From NCBI GenBank assembly GCA_913041145.1, contig CAJWHE010000011.1, forward strand, positions 1-53,421: a stretch of DNA of 53,421 nucleotides, given 5' to 3'. The position numbers and the translations under genes were made by a program. The notes beneath the pieces are model-generated. The model saw only the letters and a program-made list of their open reading frames with translations. It was not told the DNA's origin and ran no database searches. Shown piece by piece: positions 8,291 through 19,146 of this stretch (position 1 is its first letter; the number at the start of each line of letters is the position of its first letter). The DNA comes from an uncultured Paracoccaceae bacterium. Lineage in GTDB: Bacteria; Pseudomonadota; Alphaproteobacteria; Rhodobacterales; Rhodobacteraceae.

Positions 8291-9895
8291 GTGCAATTAA
8301 CAAGTTTAATATCAGTAAACTCTGAATCTTTCAAAAGTAATTATCGAGCAAACATTGATGCTATTAATGTTTGTAAAGAAATTTCAAAAGAAATATCAAA
8401 AGGTGGCCCAGAGAAATCTAGAGAAAGACATGTCGCTAGAGGAAAGATGTTGCCTCGAGATAGAATTTCAAATCTGCTAGACCCTGGATCACCTTTTTTG
8501 GAGATAGGAGCGACAGCGGCGCATGAACTATATGGCAATGAAGCGCCATGTGCTGGCATTATAACTGGTATTGGTCGTATCCATGGTCAGGATGTAATGG
8601 TTATCTGTAATGACGCTACCGTAAAAGGTGGAACCTATTTTCCTTTAACTGTAAAAAAGCACCTTCGAGCTCAAGAAATTGCTGAGGAGTGCAGCCTGCC
8701 TTGCATTTACTTGGTGGATAGTGGAGGCGCCAACCTACCAAACCAAGATGAAGTTTTTCCTGATCGAGACCATTTTGGACGTATTTTTTATAACCAGGCA
8801 AGAATGAGTGCTAAATCAATTCCTCAAGTGGCTGTTGTTATGGGATCATGTACAGCTGGTGGAGCTTATGTTCCCGCTATGTCTGATGTTACAATAATAG
8901 TAAAAAAACAAGGAACTATTTTTTTAGCTGGACCGCCATTAGTTGAGGCGGCAACTGGTGAAATTGTCTCCTCTGAAGAACTTGGCGGTGGGGATGTACA
9001 TACTAGATTATCAGGAGTTGCTGACTACTTGGCAGAAGACGATATGCAAGCCTTGGAAATGGCTAGAAGGTCAGTGCGCTCGTTTAATAGGGCACGACCT
9101 TTATCTGTAAAGTGGGAAACACCTGAAGATCCATGTTTCGATCCAGATGAGCTTCTTGGTATTATACCTAAAGATTTAAAGACAGTTTTTGATGTTCGAG
9201 AAATTATTTCTAGAATTGTTGACGGATCTAGGTTTGACGAGTTTAAAGCTCGTTATGGAGAAACTTTGGTAACTGGCTTTGCGCATTTAAATGGATGTCC
9301 TGTGGGCATAATTGCAAATAATGGCGTGTTGTTTTCTGAGGCAGCTCAGAAAGGTACTCATTTTGTAGAAATATGCTCTCAACGTAAAATCCCACTAATA
9401 TTTCTGCAGAATATAACAGGGTTTATGGTTGGTAAGAAATATGAGAATGAAGGTATCGCAAGGCATGGTGCCAAATTAGTAGCGGCAGTAGCCACAACAG
9501 CTGTACCAAAGATAACTTTGATCATAGGTGGATCATTTGGTGCTGGAAACTATGGAATGGCTGGTCGAGCTTATCAACCCAGATTTCTATGGACATGGCC
9601 AAATTCTCGAATATCTGTTATGGGAGGTGAACAAGCTGCTAGTGTATTAGCTACGGTTAAGCGACGCGCAATTGAAAAAGCTGGTCAAAGCTGGTCCCTT
9701 AAAGAAGAAGAGAAATTTAAAGCTCCTACAATAGAGATGTTTGCTAGACAGTCGCATCCTCTTTATGCTTCGGCTAGGCTTTGGGACGATGGTATAATTG
9801 ATCCGCGAAAGACAAGGGAGGTCTTGGCTTTAAGCCTCTCAATATCTTTAAATACTAAAGTTAAAAAAACCACTTTTGGTATTTTTAGGATGTAA
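8291..9895 (+). CDS. mccB: Methylcrotonyl-CoA carboxylase, beta (carboxyltransferase) subunit
   Basis: Transfers CO2 from biotin on MccA to 3-methylcrotonyl-CoA, giving 3-methylglutaconyl-CoA. The 534-residue protein has both crotonase-like carboxyltransferase halves. [15 protein letters not shown] and the later [16 protein letters not shown] and [15 protein letters not shown] segments are characteristic of MCC and geranyl-CoA carboxylases rather than propionyl-CoA carboxylase; linkage to ivd and mvaB argues for MCC. The start is GTG at 8291 with TGAGGT five bases upstream. The gap to ivd is 57 nt. Confidence 0.96.
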   Translation: MQLTSLISVNSESFKSNYRANIDAINVCKEISKEISKGGPEKSRERHVARGKMLPRDRISNLLDPGSPFLEIGATAAHELYGNEAPCAGIITGIGRIHGQDVMVICNDATVKGGTYFPLTVKKHLRAQEIAEECSLPCIYLVDSGGANLPNQDEVFPDRDHFGRIFYNQARMSAKSIPQVAVVMGSCTAGGAYVPAMSDVTIIVKKQGTIFLAGPPLVEAATGEIVSSEELGGGDVHTRLSGVADYLAEDDMQALEMARRSVRSFNRARPLSVKWETPEDPCFDPDELLGIIPKDLKTVFDVREIISRIVDGSRFDEFKARYGETLVTGFAHLNGCPVGIIANNGVLFSEAAQKGTHFVEICSQRKIPLIFLQNITGFMVGKKYENEGIARHGAKLVAAVATTAVPKITLIIGGSFGAGNYGMAGRAYQPRFLWTWPNSRISVMGGEQAASVLATVKRRAIEKAGQSWSLKEEEKFKAPTIEMFARQSHPLYASARLWDDGIIDPRKTREVLALSLSISLNTKVKKTTFGIFRM

Positions 9896-9897
9896 GG

Positions 9898-9978
9898 ATG
9901 GTTTTAGATATCATTAATGTTATCGAAATTTGGTATAGTAAAATTAGAAACTTTTTTGTTCATTTATCATATATTTAG
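9898..9978 (+). CDS. Possible 26-residue small protein between mccB and mccA
   Basis: ATG two bases after the mccB stop, reading 26 codons to TAG and occupying most of the 94-nt gap before mccA. A TAAGG lies immediately before the ATG, too close to be ideal, and another AGGA is slightly further back. The predicted peptide begins MVLDIINVIEIWYSK and is hydrophobic with aromatics and a few charges. An open frame this short can occur by chance in AT-rich DNA. I do not recognise it. Confidence 0.25.
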   Translation: MVLDIINVIEIWYSKIRNFFVHLSYI

Positions 9979-9989
9979 GGTGTAAGTTT

Positions 9990-11939
9990 ATGTTCTCAAA
10001 AATCTTAATTGCGAATAGGGGAGAGATTGCTTGTAGAGTGATTAGTACCTGTAGACGGTTAGGTATAAAAACTGTTGCGATTTACTCAGAGATTGACCGT
10101 ACTTCTCGACATACTTTGATGGCAGATGAAAGTTATTTGATACCTGGCGAAGATCCCAACATTAGCTATCTATCGGGCCATGAAATTATTGCGATAGCGA
10201 AACAAACAAATTCTGAAGCCATTCACCCTGGGTATGGGTTTCTCTCTGAAAATGCTGAATTTGCGAAGATTGTTGAAGAATCTGGGATAGTTTTTATTGG
10301 GCCCTCATCAGATGCCATAGCTACAATGGGTTTAAAAGATAGAGCTAAAAGTTTAATGGAAAAGGTCGGGGTTCCAGTAGTTCCTGGGTATCATGCAAAG
10401 GAACAAAATAATTTAGAGGAAATTGCGACCAATATCGGTTTCCCGCTGATAATAAAGGCCATTGCAGGTGGTGGTGGTAGAGGGATGCGCTTGGTTGATA
10501 AACCTGATGAGTTCCAAAACCTGCTGTCAGAGGCTAAATCTGAAGCATTGAAGTTTTTTGGTAATGACAGAGTAATAATTGAAAAATATATACAAAAACC
10601 TCGTCATATTGAGGTGCAAGTTTTTGGTGATGGAAATAGAGTTATTGCATTATTTGAACGAGATTGCAGTTTGCAACGTAGACATCAAAAAATCATTGAA
10701 GAAGCACCAGCCCCTGGAATTTCTTCATTAATGAGAAAGGCCTTATGCGATGCGGCCGTACAAACTGCAGAGGCAGTATCTTACAAAGGTGCAGGGACAG
10801 TAGAATTTATTGTTGATACGTCCAGTGGTTTATCTGAAAACAAATTTTATTTTCTAGAAATGAATACAAGACTTCAAGTTGAGCACTCGGTAACAGAAGC
10901 CATTTTAAAGTTAGATTTGGTCGAGTGGCAGCTTCGAGTTGCGTTTGGTGGAGAGTTGCCACTTAGGCAAGACGAGCTAAAGATACAGGGTCATGCTATT
11001 GAGGCAAGGATATACGCAGAAGATGTTCAATCAGGGTTTCTACCAGATTCAGGAACTATTGAAAAAATAGTTTATCCAGAAAATGTTAGAATCGATACGG
11101 GTATTTCTGAAGGTGATAAAATTAGTACATATTACGACCCTATGATTTTAAAAATAACAGCGTTTGCTGATAGTAGACCTTTGGTTATTGAGGCATTAAA
11201 ACGTGCTTTATTAGAAACACATATCATGGGTGTAAAAACAAATTTAGATTTCCTAAATCGGCTTTTAAATTTGTCAGAGTTCTCTAATGAGAGTTTTGAT
11301 ACAGGCTTAATTGGTAGTAATATTAAAAAATTAGTAGGTTTAAGAACACCCACAACTCAGGTGTTAGCTTTAGCTTCAATTGGAGTCCTTGGCTTAAGTA
11401 ATTTAAATAATACAAGTTTCTTAACTGGTTTTACACTTTGGGAAAATTTAAGAAAACTTGTTAAGTTTTCTAACTCTCAAGAAGAGTTTCTGACGGAAGT
11501 CGAGTGTTTGGGGGGAGCTAGGTTTATAGTTCAGATTGAAAAAAATATTCATGAAATTAACTATGAGAATAATGGCTGGACTATTGATGGCAAAAGTACC
11601 GAGTTTCTATATTGGCAAAGTAAAAGCGATTTTTCTATAATTAGTAAGTTTAAGTATGATTTTCAAATCAAAGATTTGCTGACAGTGTCCTCTGACAATT
11701 CAGATGATGACCACCTAGTCATAGCGCCAATGCCTGGACAAATTTCAGAAATATATGTCAATGAGGGCGATTCAGTTCTTAAAGGAGACAGATTGGTAGT
11801 TTTAGAATCGATGAAAATGGAGCATGCTATTTCTGCAAATATGAGTGGAAAAATTGAGACTATATTAGTTTCAAAGGGTCAAAAAGTGGACAGTAGAGAA
11901 TTGTTATTAAGAGTTTATATAAAAAGTGGTAGTGAGTAG
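9990..11939 (+). CDS. mccA: Methylcrotonyl-CoA carboxylase, alpha (biotin carboxylase/carrier) subunit
   Basis: ATP-dependent biotin carboxylase fused to its biotin carrier domain, partner of MccB. It has 649 residues. The biotin carboxylase domain spans about 1-445, with the GGGGRGMR ATP-grasp loop near residue 160 and the E-M-N-T-R-L-Q-V-E-H catalytic segment near residue 290. The C-terminal biotinyl domain ends with ESMKMEH, where K609 is the biotinylated Lys; Ser replaces the more usual Ala before MKM. The middle region (about 450-570) is weakly conserved, as is usual for the alpha/beta interaction segment. BirA, which would attach the biotin, is encoded at 28914-29666. Confidence 0.96.
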   Translation: MFSKILIANRGEIACRVISTCRRLGIKTVAIYSEIDRTSRHTLMADESYLIPGEDPNISYLSGHEIIAIAKQTNSEAIHPGYGFLSENAEFAKIVEESGIVFIGPSSDAIATMGLKDRAKSLMEKVGVPVVPGYHAKEQNNLEEIATNIGFPLIIKAIAGGGGRGMRLVDKPDEFQNLLSEAKSEALKFFGNDRVIIEKYIQKPRHIEVQVFGDGNRVIALFERDCSLQRRHQKIIEEAPAPGISSLMRKALCDAAVQTAEAVSYKGAGTVEFIVDTSSGLSENKFYFLEMNTRLQVEHSVTEAILKLDLVEWQLRVAFGGELPLRQDELKIQGHAIEARIYAEDVQSGFLPDSGTIEKIVYPENVRIDTGISEGDKISTYYDPMILKITAFADSRPLVIEALKRALLETHIMGVKTNLDFLNRLLNLSEFSNESFDTGLIGSNIKKLVGLRTPTTQVLALASIGVLGLSNLNNTSFLTGFTLWENLRKLVKFSNSQEEFLTEVECLGGARFIVQIEKNIHEINYENNGWTIDGKSTEFLYWQSKSDFSIISKFKYDFQIKDLLTVSSDNSDDDHLVIAPMPGQISEIYVNEGDSVLKGDRLVVLESMKMEHAISANMSGKIETILVSKGQKVDSRELLLRVYIKSGSE

Positions 11940-11992
11940 TTAAGCACAATATAGGTATTATAATTTAGCAGTAAGTTAAGTGATTGGGCATT

Positions 11993-12847
11993 ATGTATGA
12001 TCGTGTAACAATAGTAGAAGTTGGACCGAGAGATGGTTTGCAAAATGAATCAAGAACTATTGAATTAGATAAAAAGGTAAGATTAATAAACCTTTTATCA
12101 TCTTCTGGACTTAAACAAATTGAAGTTGGAAGTTTTGTTAACCCTAAGATGGTTCCTCAAATGGCAGATAGTGGATTAGTTTTTTCTAAAATCACTAGAC
12201 ACCCTGGTATCTCGTATTCTGCTCTTGTACCAAACTTAAATGGATATGAGCAGGCAAAGAAATGTTCACCAGACGTAATTGCTATTTTTTGTAGTGCGTC
12301 TGAGGGTTTTTCCAAAGCTAATCTAAATGCGAGTATCGATGAGAGCTTTAAGAGAATTTCACAATTTATTTCTCTTGCGAAAAAAGATGATATCTTAGTG
12401 CGAGGTTATGTATCGTGTGTAACTGATTGTCCTTTTGAAGGACCTGTTCCAGCCAGTAATGTGGCTAAAGTAGTTGCTAAATTAAGAGAATTTAATTGTT
12501 ATGAGATTTCGTTGGGAGATACTTTAGGAAAAGGATCTCCCAACATGGTAGATAAAATGATAGATAATGTTCTTAATGAGGTCCCAGTAGAAATGTTAGC
12601 TGGACATTTTCATAATACTTCGGGACTTGCACTTGAAAATATTCAAGTGTCTCTAGAGAGGGGAATTCGTGTTTTTGATACTGCTGTTGGTGGATTAGGA
12701 GGCTGTCCTTTTGCTCCTGGCGCACCAGGAAATGTCGCGACTGAGTCAGTTTTAGAGTATGTTCAAGGAAAAGGTTTCAAGACTGGGGTTAATATGGAAA
12801 TTATAATGCAGGCTGCAAAGCTAGCGAGAGATATGCGTCATGTTTAA
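11993..12847 (+). CDS. mvaB: Hydroxymethylglutaryl-CoA lyase
   Basis: Cleaves HMG-CoA to acetyl-CoA and acetoacetate, the last step of the leucine pathway. It is a TIM-barrel HMGL-like enzyme. The first strand carries EVGPRDGLQNE with catalytic R13 and D14, HFHN supplies metal-binding His, and GGLGGCPFAPGAPGN is the active-site Cys signature. I start it at ATG 11993 (284 residues); a TTG at 11984 adds only three residues. The 3' end overlaps liuC by 8 nt, so translation of the two is probably coupled. Confidence 0.96.
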   Translation: MYDRVTIVEVGPRDGLQNESRTIELDKKVRLINLLSSSGLKQIEVGSFVNPKMVPQMADSGLVFSKITRHPGISYSALVPNLNGYEQAKKCSPDVIAIFCSASEGFSKANLNASIDESFKRISQFISLAKKDDILVRGYVSCVTDCPFEGPVPASNVAKVVAKLREFNCYEISLGDTLGKGSPNMVDKMIDNVLNEVPVEMLAGHFHNTSGLALENIQVSLERGIRVFDTAVGGLGGCPFAPGAPGNVATESVLEYVQGKGFKTGVNMEIIMQAAKLARDMRHV

Positions 12848-13616
12848 AACGATAAGCTTTAAAATAGACAAGCGAGGTGTCGGGACACTTATGCTTAACA
12901 GACCAGAAAAACATAATGCCCTATCATCTACTATGATAAATGAGCTGGCTGAGGTTACTGAAATTATAAACAATGAAAAGGCTCTTCGCGTTGTTGTATT
13001 GAGAGGAGAGGGACCCTCATTTTGTGCGGGCGCTGATTTAAAATGGATGCAGGAACAAATGGAAGCAAGTGCCGACCAACGTGGACGTGAGGCAAAGAAA
13101 CTAGCTAACATGTTAGGCGGACTTAATTTACTCCTAAAGCCATTAATTGGCTTGATTCACGGGAACGTTTTCGGAGGAGGCGTGGGATTGGCGTGCGTTT
13201 GTGATGTAGTAGTAGCGATAGATGATTCAAAATTTGGTTTTACAGAGACTAGGCTTGGTTTGATTCCAGCAACCATTGGACCATATGTAATTCGACGTAT
13301 GACGGAAGCTAAGGCTCGAACAGTTTTTATGTCCAGCCGAATTTTTGGGGCCAATGAAGCAAAAGACTTTAATATTGTAAATCGAATCACTAAAGATGAA
13401 ACAAAAGAAAAGTCATTGGAATTAGAGGTCCTTCCATATCTGGATTGTGATTCGGCTGCGGTTGAAAAAGCTAAGGAACTAGCTTTACGTTTAAGTGGAG
13501 TGCCGAGCAAAGAGGAAATAGACTATTCTGTGTCAATGTTGGTTCGTCAATGGGAGAGTGAGGGAGCAAAAAAAGGAATCAAGTCTTTTTTTGAAAAAAA
13601 ACTACGTCGCAGATAA
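12840..13616 (+). CDS. liuC: Methylglutaconyl-CoA hydratase (enoyl-CoA hydratase family)
   Basis: Crotonase-fold protein of 258 residues. It has the oxyanion-hole segment SFCAGADLKWM (about 60-70), the glycine-rich HGNVFGGGVGLA (about 108-118) and an active-site Glu around 136 in the ETRLGLIPATIGPYV segment. In this operon the expected reaction is hydration of 3-methylglutaconyl-CoA to HMG-CoA, the step between MccAB and MvaB. The exact substrate is inferred from position, since crotonases are promiscuous in sequence. It overlaps mvaB by 8 nt and ends the operon. I see no clear stem-loop terminator in the following gap. Confidence 0.92.
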   Translation: MFKTISFKIDKRGVGTLMLNRPEKHNALSSTMINELAEVTEIINNEKALRVVVLRGEGPSFCAGADLKWMQEQMEASADQRGREAKKLANMLGGLNLLLKPLIGLIHGNVFGGGVGLACVCDVVVAIDDSKFGFTETRLGLIPATIGPYVIRRMTEAKARTVFMSSRIFGANEAKDFNIVNRITKDETKEKSLELEVLPYLDCDSAAVEKAKELALRLSGVPSKEEIDYSVSMLVRQWESEGAKKGIKSFFEKKLRRR

Positions 13617-13804
13617 TTGAGAGCTACCCAATTTAAATTATATTATTTTTAAAAAGTAGTGGTAAATTATACTTTTGCTAATCTAATTATTAAAAAAGCT
13701 CCTATAACGCTATTACCTATGTTGACGGCTGAGAGGGGTAGTCGTAAACAGCTCTTGGTAGAAAAGTTTTGACGCTTGATAATACCGATTCAGGGAGAAT
13801 GTTT

Positions 13805-14694
<890 letters not shown>

Positions 14695-14704
14695 AGTGGT
14701 GCTT

Positions 14705-15325
14705 ATGAGTTCAGAAAGTTTAATAAAGTTAGACTCTTATATCCAGAAAAAATATACTGAGAGCGTTGTGTCATCCGGCATAGTTTTTAATGAACTTTCA
14801 GTCACTATCGTATTGTCTTCATTAATTTCTTTTACTGAGTTTTTAAAGACTGACCAGTACTGTAAGTTTTCGACACTCGTAGATATAACTGTTGTTGATT
14901 ATCCGAACAAAGAGCACAGATTTGAATTAGTATATCACTATTTATCAATGTACCTAAACCACCGTATTAGAGTGAAAGTTCAAGTGAAAGAAACAGAAAT
15001 CATTCCTTCCACTATAGAAATTTTTCCTGCTGCAAATTGGTTTGAGAGAGAAATATTTGATATGTTTGGGCTACTGTTCTCTGGACATCCAGACCTCAGA
15101 AGAATCTTAACCGACTACGGGTTTAAAGGGCACCCGCTTAGAAAGGATTTTCCTACGACTGGCTACGTCGAGCTTAGGTATGATGAAGAAAGAAAAAGGG
15201 TAGTCTATGAACCGGTAGAGCTTGCACAAGAATATAGACAATTTGATTTTATGTCCCCATGGGAAGGGGCAGAGTATATCTTATCAAAGGATCAAATAAA
15301 TAAAGAATCTGAGGGTAAAAAATGA
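14705..15325 (+). CDS. nuoC: NADH-quinone oxidoreductase subunit C
   Basis: Peripheral-arm 30-kDa subunit without a cofactor. The signature [20 protein letters not shown] continues into [15 protein letters not shown] in the C-terminal half. The ATG at 14705 gives 206 residues; in-frame GTG codons at 14696 and 14699 are possible alternatives, and the frame is open back into nuoB. NuoC and NuoD are separate proteins here, unlike the fused NuoCD of E. coli. It overlaps nuoD by 4 nt (ATGA). Confidence 0.95.
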   Translation: MSSESLIKLDSYIQKKYTESVVSSGIVFNELSVTIVLSSLISFTEFLKTDQYCKFSTLVDITVVDYPNKEHRFELVYHYLSMYLNHRIRVKVQVKETEIIPSTIEIFPAANWFEREIFDMFGLLFSGHPDLRRILTDYGFKGHPLRKDFPTTGYVELRYDEERKRVVYEPVELAQEYRQFDFMSPWEGAEYILSKDQINKESEGKK

Positions 15326-16533
15326 GTAGTTCTAGTTTAGAAGGAAATTTACTCGAAGAGCATAAGATTCGAAACTTCAACATAAATTTCGGTCCGCAGC
15401 ATCCTGCTGCACATGGTGTTCTGCGCCTAGTTTTGGAACTTGATGGAGAGATTGTAGAGCGGTGTGACCCTCATATTGGGTTGCTTCACCGAGGTACTGA
15501 GAAACTCATGGAGAGTAGAACATATCTACAAAATTTACCATACTTTGATAGACTTGATTATGTTTCCCCGATGAACCAAGAGCATGCTTGGTGCTTAGCT
15601 ATTGAAAAACTAACTAAGACACCTGTGCCTTATAAGGCATCTTTAATTAGAGTTCTTTATAGTGAAATTGGACGAATTCTTAATCATTTACTAAACGTAA
15701 CTACACAGGCCATGGATGTTGGTGCTTTAACTCCGCCATTATGGGGTTTTGAAGAGAGAGAAAAACTAATGGTCTTTTACGAAAGAGCATCTGGTGCTAG
15801 ATTGCATGCTGCTTATTTTCGCCCGGGCGGGGTTCATCGTGATTTACCTTCTGACCTACTCGATGATATTGAAGCTTGGTGTGGGACATTTCCAGCAGTC
15901 CTTGACGATATTGACGGTTTACTGACTGAAAATCGTATCTTTAAACAAAGAAATGTCGATATAGGAATTGTTTCTGAACAAGATATACTCGATTTTGGGT
16001 TCTCAGGGGTTATGGTTCGTGGTTCCGGTCTTGCGTGGGATTTAAGAAAATCACAGCCTTATGAGTGTTATGAAGATTTTGATTTTAACATTCCCGTAGG
16101 TGAAAGTGGTGACTGTTATGACAGATATTTGGTGCGTATGGAAGAAATGCGTCAATCTATGTCTATAATTCTACAGGCTATACAGAAAATCCGTTTAGAA
16201 GATGGAGATGTAATGACTCGTGGAAAGGTAGTCCCACCAACTAGAGCTGAAATGAAGACATCAATGGAGGCTTTAATCCATCACTTTAAGCTATATACAG
16301 AAGGATTTCATGTTCCTAAGGGGGACGTTTATGCGGCAGTAGAGGCACCTAAAGGTGAGTTTGGGGTCTACTTGGTTGCTGATGGTACAAATAAGCCGTA
16401 CCGAGTTAAACTTAGGGCCCCTGGATTTCTGCATTTACAAGCTATTGAGTACATGTCGAAGGGTCATCAGCTCGCAGATGTATCTGCTATTATTGGTACT
16501 ATGGACGTAGTTTTTGGTGAGATAGATAGATAA
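15322..16533 (+). CDS. nuoD: NADH-quinone oxidoreductase subunit D
   Basis: 49-kDa subunit that forms the quinone-binding pocket with NuoB, related to the [NiFe]-hydrogenase large subunit but without the metal-binding Cys. It has 403 residues. [14 protein letters not shown] near residue 25 and [13 protein letters not shown] near 50 carry the conserved His residues, and the C-terminus DVVFGEIDR matches the family end. It is linked to nuoC by ATGA and to nuoE by TAATG, so all three should be made in step. Confidence 0.98.
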   Translation: MSSSSLEGNLLEEHKIRNFNINFGPQHPAAHGVLRLVLELDGEIVERCDPHIGLLHRGTEKLMESRTYLQNLPYFDRLDYVSPMNQEHAWCLAIEKLTKTPVPYKASLIRVLYSEIGRILNHLLNVTTQAMDVGALTPPLWGFEEREKLMVFYERASGARLHAAYFRPGGVHRDLPSDLLDDIEAWCGTFPAVLDDIDGLLTENRIFKQRNVDIGIVSEQDILDFGFSGVMVRGSGLAWDLRKSQPYECYEDFDFNIPVGESGDCYDRYLVRMEEMRQSMSIILQAIQKIRLEDGDVMTRGKVVPPTRAEMKTSMEALIHHFKLYTEGFHVPKGDVYAAVEAPKGEFGVYLVADGTNKPYRVKLRAPGFLHLQAIEYMSKGHQLADVSAIIGTMDVVFGEIDR

Positions 16534-17240
16534 TGCTTAGACGTCTTCATCCAATTCAGCCTGAGGCATTTGTTTTTTCAAACAAAAATAAGGCTTGGGC
16601 AAATGAGCAAATAAAAAAGTTCCCAAAAGGTCGACAAGCATCCGCAATAATTCCTCTTCTTTGGCGAGCGCAAGAACAGGAAGGTTGGTTGTCTCGACCA
16701 GCTATCGAATATGTCGCGGACTTCCTTGGAATGAACTATATTAGGGCACTGGAAGTAGCTACATTTTATTTTATGTATCATCTAAAGCCAGTTGGATCGA
16801 TTGCTCATGTACAGGTTTGTGGAACTACTTCATGTATGATTTGTGGCTCGGAAAATTTAATGGATATCTGCAAGGAATTGATATCGGTTGAGCAAAACAC
16901 AGTAAGTGAGGATGGTAAATTTAGCTGGGAAGAAGTGGAATGCTTAGGTGCGTGCTCAAATGCGCCCATGATTCAGATTGGTAAAGACTATTACGAGGAT
17001 CTTAATGCAGAAAGTTTTAAAAATATTATTGAAACATTTAGATCTGGAAAGATTCCTCGACCAGGATCACAAACTGGTAGGTATTCCTCTGAACCATTAA
17101 AAGGATTAACAAGTCTAAAGGATTATGAGAGTGATAAAAATCAGTTCAATGCATCTGTTCAATTAGCAGATAGTTTTGGCGATACCGTTAAAAAAATAAA
17201 TCCAAATAAGATTAAAAATACTGCTGTGGTTAAAGAGTAA
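16533..17240 (+). CDS. nuoE: NADH-quinone oxidoreductase subunit E
   Basis: 24-kDa thioredoxin-like subunit of the NADH-oxidising module holding [2Fe-2S] cluster N1a. Ligands are the two Cys of the [11 protein letters not shown] segment and the two Cys of the [10 protein letters not shown] segment. At 235 residues it is longer than E. coli NuoE (about 166). The extra C-terminal 70 residues are charged and low in complexity, as in other alphaproteobacterial NuoE proteins. It starts one base inside the nuoD stop (TAATG) and ends the same way into the next gene. Confidence 0.96.
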   Translation: MLRRLHPIQPEAFVFSNKNKAWANEQIKKFPKGRQASAIIPLLWRAQEQEGWLSRPAIEYVADFLGMNYIRALEVATFYFMYHLKPVGSIAHVQVCGTTSCMICGSENLMDICKELISVEQNTVSEDGKFSWEEVECLGACSNAPMIQIGKDYYEDLNAESFKNIIETFRSGKIPRPGSQTGRYSSEPLKGLTSLKDYESDKNQFNASVQLADSFGDTVKKINPNKIKNTAVVKE

Positions 17241-17479
17241 TGTACCAAAAACTGATAAACACTAACTTTGGAACCGTAAATAATCCATCTAAACATGCGT
17301 CTATTGTAATTTTATCTGTAACAGTTTTTTGGGTATTATTGCAATTTTTGGGTTCAAATTATGGTTGGGATTTTCGTTTAATCTTCTTCTTTGATTTTTC
17401 TGCTATTAGTGGATTTTTATGGGCTTTATTAGTTCTTGCCAGAGCATTTCAAAAAAACAATCGTGATGGAGATAATTGA
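17240..17479 (+). CDS. Small two-TM protein of the nuo operon (DUF5337-like)
   Basis: A 79-residue protein with two hydrophobic helices (about 20-38 and 46-68) and a charged tail QKNNRDGDN. The pattern QFLG...GW...FD...FLWALLV matches, from memory, the small DUF5337 family found between nuoE and nuoF in Rhodobacteraceae. The function is unknown. Its fixed place in the operon and a TAATG junction with nuoE suggest an accessory or assembly role for Complex I, but that is inference. R. capsulatus is known to carry several unidentified reading frames in its nuo cluster. Confidence 0.82.
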   Translation: MYQKLINTNFGTVNNPSKHASIVILSVTVFWVLLQFLGSNYGWDFRLIFFFDFSAISGFLWALLVLARAFQKNNRDGDN

Positions 17480-17483
17480 GATT

Positions 17484-18782
17484 ATGCTATTAGATAAGGA
17501 TCGAATCTTTACAAATATTTACGGTATGCATGATCGCTCCTTAAAGGGTGCAATAGCGCGTGGGCATTGGGATGAAACCAAAAAGCTAATTCAAAAAGGG
17601 CCAGAAAATATTATAAATATAATGAAAGAATCTGGGTTAAGAGGAAGAGGTGGTGCTGGTTTCCCTACTGGATTAAAGTGGTCTTTTATGCCTAAAGAAA
17701 GTGATGGTAGGCCTTCGTATCTAGTTGTTAATGCCGATGAATCTGAACCTGGAACATGTAAAGATAGAGAAATTCTTCGTCATGACCCTCACACACTAAT
17801 TGAAGGCTGCTTGATTTCTTCTTTCGCAATCAATGCTAATGTTTGCTATATTTATATAAGAGGAGAGTATGTACGAGAGCGAGAGGTGCTTCAAGCTGCG
17901 ATAGATGAGTGCTATGATGCAAAACTCTTAGGCCGCAATGCTGCTGGTTCAGGTTTTGATTTCGACTTATATCTTCATCATGGAGCAGGAGCATACATCT
18001 GTGGCGAAGAGACAGCTCTTCTAGAAAGCTTAGAGGGGCGTAAGGGTATGCCAAGAATGAAACCACCATTCCCAGCTGGAGCAGGCCTGTATGGTTGTCC
18101 TACAACTGTTAATAATGTTGAATCGATTGCTGTAGTGCCTACTGTCTTACGTAGAGGTGCTGAATGGTTTAAAGGCTTTGGTCGCCCCAATAATCATGGA
18201 ACAAAGCTTTTTGCAATTTCTGGACATGTAAATAACCCGTGCGTCGTTGAGGAGGCTATGTCGATTACATTTGAGGAGTTAATAGACAAGCATTGTGGCG
18301 GAATAAGGGGCGGATGGAAGAATCTTAAAGCAGTGATCCCTGGAGGATCTTCAGTCCCATGTTTGCCTGGTGATTTGATGCATAAAGATGCAATTATGGA
18401 TTTTGATTGGCTTAGAGAAAATCAGTCTGGTTTGGGAACTGCAGCTGTAATTGTTATGGATAACAGTACTGATATAATAAAGGCCATATGGAGACTTTCG
18501 AAATTTTATAAGCATGAGTCCTGTGGACAATGTACCCCTTGTAGAGAGGGTACTGGCTGGATGATGCGCGTCATGGAAAGATTAGTTTCTGGAGATGCTG
18601 AAGTTCATGAGATTGATATGTTACTTGACGTCACTAAACAAGTAGAGGGACACACTATATGTGCATTAGGAGATGCTGCAGCGTGGCCAATTCAAGGGTT
18701 AATACGGCATTTTAGGCATGAAATTGAAGAGCGGGTAGGCTCAAAAAAAAGTGGAAAGATTTCTGCTTTTGCAGCGGGGTAA
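17484..18782 (+). CDS. nuoF: NADH-quinone oxidoreductase subunit F
   Basis: 51-kDa catalytic subunit binding NADH, FMN and [4Fe-4S] cluster N3. [13 protein letters not shown] is the glycine-rich NADH/FMN loop near residue 60, and the cluster is bound by the Cys residues of [15 protein letters not shown] and the Cys in [13 protein letters not shown]. The ATG at 17484 gives 432 residues, the family length; an in-frame ATG at 17436 lies inside the preceding gene and would add 16 residues. Electrons pass from FMN through N3 to NuoE/NuoG and onward. Confidence 0.97.
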   Translation: MLLDKDRIFTNIYGMHDRSLKGAIARGHWDETKKLIQKGPENIINIMKESGLRGRGGAGFPTGLKWSFMPKESDGRPSYLVVNADESEPGTCKDREILRHDPHTLIEGCLISSFAINANVCYIYIRGEYVREREVLQAAIDECYDAKLLGRNAAGSGFDFDLYLHHGAGAYICGEETALLESLEGRKGMPRMKPPFPAGAGLYGCPTTVNNVESIAVVPTVLRRGAEWFKGFGRPNNHGTKLFAISGHVNNPCVVEEAMSITFEELIDKHCGGIRGGWKNLKAVIPGGSSVPCLPGDLMHKDAIMDFDWLRENQSGLGTAAVIVMDNSTDIIKAIWRLSKFYKHESCGQCTPCREGTGWMMRVMERLVSGDAEVHEIDMLLDVTKQVEGHTICALGDAAAWPIQGLIRHFRHEIEERVGSKKSGKISAFAAG

Positions 18783-18791
18783 AGTTTTTTA

Positions 18792-19139
18792 ATGATAAAA
18801 AAAATATCTATATACATGATTACCATAGTTGGTTTATTAGGTTGCGGATCCATTAACTCGTCTCTTAAGAGTTTTAAAGTAAAACCAACTGAACCACTTC
18901 CTTATAAAACGAGCCTAAATGCACAAAAAAATGCTGAAGGGTTTGTTGTTTTGGTAAAACACAAAGAACAAGGTATAGAAGAGGTTCGTGAGTCAGTAAG
19001 GTTTGAAGCGACAAAATATTGTCTCCTTAAATTTGGAACCTCCAATATTAACTGGAAAATAAGTCAAACTACTCAAGATTGGGCGTTTGATAGTGGTAGT
19101 GGAAAATTGACTTTTTCAGGACAATGTGAAGTGAGATAA
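18792..19139 (+). CDS. Small predicted lipoprotein between nuoF and nuoG
   Basis: A 115-residue protein with a short lipoprotein signal peptide: basic start MIKK, hydrophobic stretch, and lipobox LLGC with Cys18. After lipidation it would sit on the periplasmic side of a membrane. The mature part has a segment rich in Glu/Arg ([15 protein letters not shown]) and three further Cys-free aromatic strands ending in GQCEVR, so there are two Cys (in KYC and GQC) that could form a disulphide. No domain recognised. It lies 9 nt after nuoF and 7 nt before nuoG, so it is cotranscribed with them. There is no good ribosome site, so expression may depend on nuoF translation. Confidence 0.75.
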   Translation: MIKKISIYMITIVGLLGCGSINSSLKSFKVKPTEPLPYKTSLNAQKNAEGFVVLVKHKEQGIEEVRESVRFEATKYCLLKFGTSNINWKISQTTQDWAFDSGSGKLTFSGQCEVR

Positions 19140-19146
19140 GTATCTA

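Noticed and set aside
13722-13750. TTGACG-N17-TAAACA as a nuo promoter
   Set aside because: The -35 is good but the -10 matches at only three positions; not enough for a feature.
13719-13772. 17-codon frame before nuoA
   Set aside because: It ends 32 nt before the nuoA start with no overlap and no strong ribosome site; chance is likely.
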